Shown here piece after piece: positions 11,003 through 23,400 of a stretch of 64,000 nt of DNA; position 1 is the stretch's first letter; every line of letters starts with the position of its first letter. Below the pieces are notes generated by a model. The model saw nothing but the letters and a program-made list of their open reading frames with translations, did no database searches and was not told the origin of the DNA. The stretch spans positions 10,278,501 to 10,342,500 of the forward strand of contig OW051470.1 of assembly GCA_932521025.1 (NCBI GenBank). Direction: 5' to 3'. The translations under genes and the position numbers were made by a program. Source of the DNA: Oscheius onirici. Lineage: Eukaryota > Nematoda > Chromadorea > Rhabditida > Rhabditidae.

Positions 11003-12479
11003 ATGCCAGAGAAGGGAAAGCTCAGCGAAGATGAGGAGAAACTCATTGCAGCAATCAACAGTGGTACGTTTTTTTTTCTTTGAATAAGTGAAAAACACGT
11101 CAGTTTTTGTGCAAATTAAACTGGCAAAAGGTCATTATTAAAAGCTCTTTTTATCCTAATCCAATAATTCTCAGGCGATCCGACAGCAGCTCTAAAATTA
11201 ATCGAAAAAGGAGTAGATGTGAACTGTCACGATGCCGGCCAAATGACTCCTATTTCCTCCGCTGCTTACAAGTAAAATACCACTTTTACCTGCCACACCG
11301 TGAATTTAGAGGTCAAATCGACGTCGTGGAAGCCTGCCTGAAAAAAGGAGCCCGTGTCAATGATAAGGAGCACGATCAGGGCTATACTGCCCTCATGTTT
11401 GCTGCTCTTGCCGGTTTGTTTTGCTTCTTATGCGGAAAATCATCTTTTATAGGAAAAGTTGAAATTTGCAAGCTGTTAATGGACTACGGAGCCAAGTCGT
11501 ACGTTACGAACAAAATTGGCAAGACGGCCGGCGAATTGGCTGCTTTTGTAGGCAAGAACATGATGTTTGTACTAAAAATTGGCCTATTTTTAGGTCAACA
11601 CGAATGCGTCTCGATTATCAACAACCACATTGGAATTGACGAAATTGACACGTTGTTGAATACGAAAATTGGCGGAGAAGTTGTCGAAAAGTATCCGGAC
11701 GAGCTCGTTGTCTTCATCCATGACCTTTGCAAAACACACCAGGTTAGAGAAGCTCACTTCTTCAAATTAATGAAAAATCTTCAGATCCATCCAGTCTCTC
11801 TAATTTTCTGTTTCTGCGACTATGCAGAAGCTATGAAGTACAAGAAGAAGATTCTCTACGTGATTGACCGCATTTTTGAAAAGCAGCTCCGTTGCAAAGA
11901 GTCGAACGAGGTCATGTCGCTCAAGCTGTGGCTCATTCTGTTCACAATACGCGAAGTGACGAAATTTGTCGAGGAGAAGAAGGACAAGGAGCCACAGGAA
12001 GCCGCTCTGACATATGCGAAATGGTTGTTGTCATGGGAGTCCGGATGTCAAGTGCGCCGGAATCTGGAGGCGCTGCTGCGCGGAGCCGTCCAAGCCTTCC
12101 CCTACAAGCATTCTCTGCTCTTTGAGACGATGATGAAAGTACTTTTTCCCACCATTTCAGTAGAAATATTATTTTTCAGGCTCTATCAAAAGTTCCTGTC
12201 GGTTCCCGCCCGTCTACTTACGACTACATCGTCCAGGCCATCTTTGGCCAGCGAATCCTTGCCTGCAGCAAATTCTGTTCAACTTGTGGAACACCAAATG
12301 CCGCCAAAAGATGTCCAACATGCAAAATTTCCTACTGTTCCCAACGATGTCAAAAGTTCGACTGGCCGATTCACAAAAAGTGCTGCGAGTCTATTCGAGA
12401 ATGGAATCTGCCTGAGCAGGAAGTTAGCGCCATCTCTGTCGACGAGATACAGGACCAGTTGGCGGAAATCGACATCTGA
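11003..12479 (+). CDS. ANKMY2: Ankyrin-repeat and MYND zinc-finger protein
   Basis: A 387-aa orthologue of ANKMY2, known in vertebrates as a ciliary/Hedgehog-linked adaptor. Exons are 11003-11063, 11175-11271, 11310-11413, 11453-11551, 11594-11742, 11785-12138 and 12180-12479. Three or four ankyrin repeats occupy roughly residues 20-150 (GDPTAALKLIEKGVDVN, GQIDVVEACLKKGARVN, GKVEICKLLMDYGAKS). A helical middle region follows. The C-terminus holds a MYND zinc finger with cysteine pairs CSTCG, CPTC, YCSQRCQ and a final HKKC. Intron 11552-11593 uses a GC donor (GTAG|GCAAGA), required to join the fourth repeat in frame. PRMT7 starts only 148 bp downstream on the same strand. Confidence 0.92.
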
Positions 12480-12579
12480 AAACAAGAAGATCTCATGAGG
12501 AAAAAGAGCTAGTCATTTACATACTTGCCCACATTAAATTATCTTTTCCTAAAAGTTTTGTCTTTTTAATATTGTTTAG

Positions 12580-15466
<2,887 letters not shown>

Positions 15467-15600
15467 TTTGTAATTATATTGATTTTTTTGTTATTCCTAA
15501 AGAAGAATTATTGATTTTACGCATTTTACATGCTTTTCAACTGAGTTTCGTGCTCGTTACAGTATCTCTCTATTTTTCTTCGATCAAACTTGAATTCAGA

Positions 15601-16553
15601 ATGTCACTGTCGTCACGACCGTCCAGAAACAAAGGCCTGCCAGATTTTGCCGAAGACGTCCAGGACTGGGAGAATCATCTGATTTTGAGGGTGCCAACTG
15701 ATGTGGCTGGACGGGTAATTCGTTTTTCGCCTTTTATAAAAAGGATTGTTTTTGGTGCTCTAAATGTTTTAGACGATTTTCCGCGTTAAATTTTAGTCAA
15801 AGCGCTCCAATTTCAGGTGAATAACATCCTCGATACGAACCCAAATGTCGACGAGCTGGCCATCAATTTGACGACGATGGACATGCGACAGGGAACCGTC
15901 CGTCTCGGCCAGCACATTATGAGTGCCAAAGTCTATGATCTTCCCTGTATTGTCGAGGTTTCATCCATTTTTTCCTATTATAACATCGAAATCTAGGTAC
16001 AAAAGACGATTGACAAGCGGAACACGTTCAAAGTAGCCGACTTGACGCAGGTTATGGTCTGTTCTCACGACCTTTCTCAACAGTCGACGTCGGTTGATCC
16101 GTCCACTTCGGAACCACTGAAAAGCGCCAAAAAAGTTGGCCCTTTTCTTTTGTTTTTATTTGAAAAAAAAATGTAGGAACAAAGACAATGGCAGTATGCT
16201 CACGGCTTGACGGCCCCAATGAAGAGCGTCCGCCGTCGACGATTCCGAAAAACGAAAAAGAAGAAGTACATGGACGCTCCAGAGGTCGAAAAGGAGCTGA
16301 AGAGACTACTACGCGCCGATCTGGACGCTGATAGTGTTCGCTGGGAAATTGTACCGGTTGAGGATAAGAAAAAGGTTCGTCTTTTTGCCCATTGTTTTTG
16401 CATAAGTTTCATCATTTTCTCCATAAACTCTACGATTTTCAGGATATCCAAGTCGTGACTGATCAGGCAATCTTCGGTGAAAAAGTAACTAGCAGCGAGG
16501 ACGAGGAAGATGCAGAGCCGAAGCCGCTCGTCGAGGAGGAAAAGGACGATTAG
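15601..16553 (+). CDS. TAF7: Transcription initiation factor TFIID subunit 7
   Basis: A 233-aa TAF7, a TFIID subunit that contacts TAF1. Exons are 15601-15714, 15817-15957, 15997-16134, 16177-16374 and 16443-16553. The TAFII55 N-terminal domain shows ENHLILRVP, TVRLGQHIMSAKVYDLPCIVE and TFKVADLTQVMVC, then the family block QYAHGLTAPMKSVRRRRFR. A basic KTKKKKYMD stretch and acidic C-terminus follow. No start lies further upstream in frame. It begins 134 bp after the PRMT7 stop, so it is the likely last gene of the cluster. Confidence 0.94.
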
Positions 16554-17429
16554 GTTGGAACTTGATCTCTGTTTATGTATAAAGCTCGTTTTTACCACGT
16601 GTTCTGTATTATGTTCTCTCGTGCGGTTACTTGCCCTTAATAATTTCCCTCTCATGTCTTATCGTCGAACCTTTTACGCTCGGGGGACTACTGGAAACCG
16701 GTTTTCGCGGGTCTTAGCCCTAGCTACCCGGATTGCCACGAAGAGAACGGCTTTTGTTAGTCATTCAGTTTTCTGAAAGGGAGAAAAGTCTATTTTAATC
16801 TCCAGGCTTCCAAAATAGATTTTTTTTTGACGAGTTCTTTGTCAAAATTAACCATTTCGGCAATTTACAACGCATTCAGAGCACTCCCTTTTCTCTTATT
16901 TCCTGTTTTCTATCCATGCTCTTATATGTTTGCTTATCGAACTGGGCATGGAAAACAACCTCGAAAGTTAAAAAAGGCTGGAGTTGCTCGAATCCCGAAT
17001 CTCCCCATTTTTTTTAGTCATTTTCTAGAGGAAGTTCCAAAGTTTATGGGCTTATTCTTCCGGCCGACCAGTCCGCTCCTAATTCTTCGCGCTTTGACGG
17101 AAACGCAGCGCCTCATTAGTCTTGTCTCTTCCTCTTCCCGTTCCATTTCTCAGGGTTTCTGTTGTAGCATCCCAACCCGTAAAAGTGACAGCTGTCATGG
17201 CCCTCCCCGTGGATCTCTGATTGACATGCCGCTTTATCACTCATAATCAGCAGTTTCTTGAACATTTTCCGCTCTAAACCCAATATAATTAGAACTTTCC
17301 GGCCTTTGTCGAGATTCTTGCGTATCCCCCTTTTTCATTGTATTACCTCTATTCAAACGGGAGGCTGTCCCGATTTTGACCTTAAACTCTCACTGCCAAT
17401 TTGCAGGTAATTGATGTGTAGCTGAGGGA
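16554..17429. other. Intergenic upstream of TPST
   Basis: The 876 bp contain no recognisable gene. This is the probable promoter region of TPST and the 3' flank of TAF7. Confidence 0.45.
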
Positions 17430-20233
17430 ATGCGTCCACGACAGAAGTATCTACTCATAGTCTGCTTTTCCATCGTTCTTCTTCTAATTTTTATCAGCTC
17501 CGACGGGTTAGTTTGTACGTACGTCTTTGACAAAAATACGTTATCATAACGCTCAATGTAGAAGAAAAGATTGGTGAAAAAAGCTTGATCGAAAGTTTAT
17601 TCAAGAAATTTGCTGTTATGTTTTCAAATGACGAATTTCGCCCCCATCCATACAGAAGGCCCTCCCTACTATGCCTTCTCGATCAAGGCGTCAATGTTGT
17701 CCATCGTTTTGTCCTTAGAAATGGACTCATTGCTCCTCCGGGCCCTCGCCTGAAGCTGCTGTTGTTTCTTCTTTTTTTTCGAATCTTGCGTCCTGTCAAA
17801 CGACTTTACTCCCTCTTTTGACTTGCCCGTCTCCTTGCTCAAATCGCCGAGCAGATTGTCCAAGTAGTTTGCCGCCGATTTGGTCTCGGCCGCCGTCTCC
17901 TTTGATCGCAGCGCTTTCCTGAATGTTCCCAGGATAAAAGCACGTTTACGACACCTCTAGGAAGCCCATCTGGTCTATTTCAGTATCTTCTATATTAGAA
18001 AATCTCAATATTTTTCCCTTATTCACCTGATTTCGGTCGAACTCGGTTCTTGCGTTTTGTCGAGCTGCAGCTCTTCCTGATCCGGCGAGCATGTTGGCCT
18101 CGTTTTTGGCGTCAAGACGGCCAGTCCAAGCAGGTTATTTTTATTCGAAGAAGTGCTCACCGATCTTTGTATACTGCTGTTGCCGGTCGAAACTTTTGTC
18201 GCCTTTCCCTTACAGCTCACAATTAGCCAACAGAACGACGAGAATAGCAGTAGCAGATACCTGAACTCGTTCTTTCTTTAGAATCCTTAAAAACTCACAT
18301 TCTAGTTGGAGACGTTTCTAAATAACTAAATTTTAAATTGTATTCCTAAAAATTATTGTTTTTAGTTTTTGTTGTTGCTAATTTTATTGTTTTTCAGTAC
18401 TTCAATATCGACTTCTAATCGAGCGTCTCGCTATTCCGAAGAAATAGACGATCGTCCTCATCTGAAGCCGATTGCAAGCGGAAATGTGGACGAGAAGTCG
18501 CCGTTCATCTTTATTGGTACGTTTTTTTACTCTATTCTTGTTGGATTGGAGTTTTCTGGTTGAATTGTGTCAGATGGGAAGGAAATGCTATTTTTCAGCA
18601 TTTGAATGCGTGTCTGTTAAACAAGTTGTGGGGCACAAGAACTAGCTTTAATAAATGACAGTATGCTTCAAATTTGTAGCTTTTGATCTTTTTACAACTT
18701 TACAAAACATCAGAAAGTGATGTCTGCTGTTCGAATGTAACAAAAGGGTCTTTTTGGTTGCCAGCCTCTGTGACCATACGAGTTCATACATTCGTATTCA
18801 GCATTTCCCCTTCCGGAATTTGAAAACCAACAGCATGATAAAGTAATTTTCGTTCCAAATACTGACAAACCTCTAGTCTTTCCGACTTGACCGACTTGAC
18901 TTCCTAAAAACATTAACGTTCAACTAAAAACGGTAAAATTTCAGGCGGAGTTCCTCGGTCTGGAACGACACTGATGCGAGCGATGCTGGACGCCCATCCA
19001 GATGTCCGTTGTGGCGAGGAGACGCGTGTAATTCCACGAATTCTCGGCCTCCGCGCTCAATGGAAACGAAGTGAAAAGGAATGGAACCGGCTACAGCAGG
19101 CCGGAGTCACCGGAGAGGTTATCAACAATGCCATCAGCTCCTTCATCATACAGGTTCCATTATCTTACTACCCAAAAGCCTAAAAACATCAGATTATCGC
19201 CGGACACGGAGCCCCAGCGCCACGTCTCTGCAACAAGGACCCATTCACGATGAAGAGCGCCCTCTATCTGTCAGAAATCTTCCCCAAGTCGAAGTTCATT
19301 TTTATGATGCGTGACGGCCGAGCGACTGTTCACAGCATTATTTCGAGAAAGGTACTTTTTTGTTACATTTGACATAAAAATGATCTTCAGGTCACAATCA
19401 CCGGCTTCGATTTGACAGACTATCGCAGCAGCATGAAGAAGTGGAATACGGCCATTGAAATGATGCTGGAACAGTGCGAAAGTGTCGGGGAACGGTGTTT
19501 CAAGGTATTTTTCTAACACAAGACTCTTATACAAATTTAGATGCACTACGAACAGCTGGTTCTGCATCCGGAGACGGAGATGCGAAAGCTGCTCGAATTC
19601 TTAGGTCTTCCGTGGAATTCGACCGTCTTACGGCATGAGGAGCTGATAGGCAGCGAAATCAAGCTGTCCAATGTGGAAAGAAGCTCAGATCAGGTTGGTT
19701 TTAGCAGTTACGGCGTAATATGCAAGATTTCAGGTCGTGAAGCCGGTAAACTTGGACGCTCTGAGCAAATGGGTCGGACAGATTCCGGAAGATGTCGTAA
19801 AAGACATGGCGGCGGTCAGTTTCCCTTATTTTTTCAAACACGAGTATGTTTATTCCTTTCTCGTCAAATAATTGAAAAATTCACCAATTTGTGAGCATTT
19901 CCCAGAAAACTGTCATTATTGAAGTCTCACGATCCAAAAAGAAATTCTAATACTTCCCGAAGGAAGTCGGTGTCACCTCAAAAGTTGATTTGATCGACTC
20001 GAAGTTCTAGTAATCTGTTTTTATTGCTTGATATTCAAAACAAAAGTTTTCAGATAGCCCCAATGCTCGAGAGACTCGGCTACGACCCCAATGCCAATCC
20101 GCCCGTCTACGGTCGTCCGGACGAGATTGTGGCCAAGAAGACGGAAGACGTGCATAAGAACGGCAAGGAATGGTACAAAAAGGCCGTCGACGTCGTCAAT
20201 GACCCGGAACGAGTCGACAAGCCGGTAGTCTAG
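17430..20233 (+). CDS. TPST: Protein-tyrosine sulfotransferase, Golgi type II membrane enzyme
   Basis: A 363-aa enzyme that sulfates tyrosines on secreted and membrane proteins in the trans-Golgi using PAPS. Exons are 17430-17506, 18398-18516, 18945-19153, 19193-19351, 19391-19504, 19541-19693, 19734-19814 and 20054-20233. The N-terminus [19 protein letters not shown] is a single signal anchor. The PAPS-binding loop [20 protein letters not shown] and the catalytic-glutamate segment [12 protein letters not shown] are intact, as are [16 protein letters not shown] and the [11 protein letters not shown] block. Intron 1 (890 bp) hosts an opposite-strand secreted-protein gene, and intron 2 holds one copy of a 272-bp repeat. 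Confidence 0.95.
17669..18300 (-). CDS. Nested gene in TPST intron 1: secreted 161-aa lysine-rich protein with split start codon
   Basis: This antisense gene lies wholly inside TPST intron 1. Coding parts are 18299-18300 (AT of the start codon), 18027-18260 and 17669-17918. The G of the ATG comes from exon 2, so an intron interrupts the start codon. The N-terminus [19 protein letters not shown] is a signal peptide with likely cleavage near residue 17. The rest is low-complexity, with a serine/threonine-rich half, a [15 protein letters not shown] basic cluster and an acidic amphipathic end [11 protein letters not shown]. Two cysteines occur only in or near the signal region and one further on. 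I do not recognise the family; dibasic sites would allow processing, but no repeated peptide is seen. Confidence 0.65.
18621..18892. repeat. 272-bp dispersed repeat, copy 1 (TPST intron 2)
   Basis: This is identical, base for base as read, to 22258-22529 in the same orientation. It begins ACAAGTTGTGGGGC and ends CCGACTTGACC. There are no terminal inverted repeats and no clear target duplication, and neither copy has a long reading frame of interest. Confidence 0.9.
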
Positions 20234-20417
20234 ACCAAATAGAACGGAAAAGGCCATATATGTAGCAATATTCGTACGGGTCCCGTTAGTTTATTTACAG
20301 CCTTTTCCATTCATTAATCTTCCGGGTTTTTCTGTCTTCTGCTGTCACTGTATTTTCCATCCCTCTTTCCAAGTTATTTGCATAATTTCATGTGATTGTC
20401 CTGTGATTTTTGTTCAT

Positions 20418-23400
20418 TTAATGAAGTGAAGCCTCTTCGGCTGTCGTTTTGAAAAACGCCAGGATATTTTCGAGGGTATAGTCGCTGGAGAGAAGTTCCT
20501 TGAGAGCTGGGACTTTGTAAGAAACATTCTTTCCGGCCAGGCGACCGCGATCGAGGAGAAGAGTTTCGTAGATAGAGAGGAGGTCGTATTGCTGAAAGGT
20601 TTTTTCTTCTTTTCGAGACCCGAAACTCACATCAACAAGTTCCTCTTCTTGCTCAAAAATCTTGTCGTGATCAGCCAGGATTTGGCGATTTTCGTCGCTC
20701 AAAAACGACACGTCCCCATTGCTGTTGACCTCGAGCTCCTGAAAGGATCTTCTTTCCTTTACCAAAAAGTTTCTATTTCCAAAATCTCGGGGGCTGCGTC
20801 ACACGCGAAATTTAAGAAGAGTTGCGGACTAATTGACATTGTGTCCGCTGGCGTCAGAATACTCCTGAAACAGATATACTACTAGACGGAGAGCAGGAAG
20901 CCGGGGGAGAAGCTATTTTAAGAGGATACTTTTTGGAGGGAAAGAGACACCGGAAGGAGAGACAGAATCGGAAACAAGAATCGTAAAGCCAGCATTTTTT
21001 CACGTCTTTTCTGGTAAAGTAACGAATAATTGATTAAAGACTAACAAAAAACCAAGAACGTTCATGGAAACTGCATTTTAGAAACAAGAGCTTCGATTTT
21101 ATGAGAACAACGAGGCTTGCTGAAATTTAGGATGAAGCGCGCCGCGCGATAATCCAGATCCTTCAGAAGATGTCCTCTGACCTGGACTGTTATTTTATCG
21201 TATTTTTCAAGCCAAGAGCTTCAAAATGAGTCTAAAGATGAAAGGAATAGTAAGAGGAAGACAGAGTTCGATGGGTCAACAAGAGCCATTCCATACGATC
21301 CTCTGCTATCAACCTGCATTTGCATAGAACCTACACAAAGACGAATTCTCGTTTCCGGAACACCGGGTCAGGACGTCATTGGTCACTAACCTTTAGAGCA
21401 GCCGCGAGCATCTTCCTTCGATCCGCACCAATCAGGATCTTCATGCGGGTGTCCAGAAGTTTCAGACAGTGGGCGACAGACTCTTCATTTATGTCTGGAA
21501 CAGAACTTAGACTGTCTGTTTGTGTCTCCCTTTCTGTTCTTTAATTTGACTGTTCTCTGTCTCTTACCACAGGTCACATCAACCCTCAAATCCCGCTTGG
21601 TAGTATCGGCAGTGATCATGTCCCGGATGATTGTGATGGTCGAAATGTTGTCCGACTTGAAGATTGCGCTTCCTCGTCTGAGCAGTTTTTTAAAATTCAA
21701 ATCAAAAATCTTACGAATAAGTTGCCTGCAATTGAGTCCCTCCATTGATAGTGCTCTCAAAATTGAAGGTGACCATGTCACTTCCTCCACTTTTAGCCGG
21801 CACTCCAATGAGCAGCTGAACCATCCAGGCATGTACTTCGGCCATTGAGAAGGCTCCTTAACCTTTTCTATTTGTTCCCAATGATTTCCGTATTCAGCTT
21901 GAGCAATATTGTGCACCCTCTCCTACCTGAGAAAGCCAATGTGTTGAATGGTCTCGTTCTGTCAATTTCGTGAATTCGCACATGAGCACAGAGTGGCTTC
22001 ACCTCGAAGGTTCTTATCTGAAAAACAACTTTCGTGCCTCAAAACGCCTCCGTCTTCCTTTACGGTAAGGCCCGCCCCCTCCGGAGGGTCCGGTTGCACA
22101 TTGAAGCAAGCCCATATTCAATCGGCACTACAAGACATGCGGTCTCTCGTGCTGCTCCTCCTCGCTCTCTTCTTAGCCGCTGTCGTCTCCGCCGGTCCCT
22201 TTTTCATTTTCAAAACGCATCAGGAGCTGCCGGATCAGGTAAGAGGAGAAAGGTTCGACAAGTTGTGGGGCACAAGAACTAGCTTTAATAAATGACAGTA
22301 TGCTTCAAATTTGTAGCTTTTGATCTTTTTACAACTTTACAAAACATCAGAAAGTGATGTCTGCTGTTCGAATGTAACAAAAGGGTCTTTTTGGTTGCCA
22401 GCCTCTGTGACCATACGAGTTCATACATTCGTATTCAGCATTTCCCCTTCCGGAATTTGAAAACCAACAGCATGATAAAGTAATTTTCGTTCCAAATACT
22501 GACAAACCTCTAGTCTTTCCGACTTGACCAGGAACCAAACTACAGGCATCCCGAGTAATACTGATACTGTTCAATATGTTGGTCTCTCTGTTCCTTTGCA
22601 TCAAATGTACCCCCATTTCGCAGCTATTCTCTTCTTTGAACCCAGAGTTCACAATATTCTCTCAAGAACCCAGAAGGGCTTCCTAACTCTTTAGTTCTTC
22701 TCCCTCTTCCCCCAAAGTTCCGTCATCGGATACCCTCTCCGGATACGGAAACGGTCCGTTGCTGCGTAGGAAAGTCTCTTATCGCGGTCATAAATTGTCA
22801 CCTCGCGGTTCAATGTTTGTCGAAAAACATTAGACTACGACTTTCTCCCACCACTATCTTCGGAACTCATCTGGGAGACCGGAAAAAACAATCACGAAAT
22901 TTGGCGGGAAGTTGTGACTGGAGCTGTTTTTTTTTTCAAAGATTAGTGATCAAACTTTAAGAATTCGGAGAAAATGCTAAGAATACATTTTCAGTGGCTC
23001 CAGCCGGCAAAACGTGCTCTGGACAAATGTGGCTGTAACATGGGCTGGTAAGTCTCATTTCCTTATGTTCTACCAAATTCTATTTCCAGTTTCTACTCGT
23101 CTGCGAGAGAATGCATGAGCTGCTGTTCACTAGCCCTCTGAACCATCTTTCCCCGAATTTACCGGTCCAGAGTAAATTGTTCCCTGTGTCCTGTCGTCTA
23201 GAGTAAATTGACCTACCACTCCGGCTTTTGGATGGATATTGGGACAGACGTAGACGTGTATCGGTCCGGAGTAGCCTTCAGAGACACGAGCACGTAGTTC
23301 CAGACGCGATGTTTTGGCCTGACAACGGTAGGAAGCCAGAAGGGTCCAGGGACTCTAAAAAAAGATAGTACAGATAGTATGATTCAAAAGTTACATGTTC

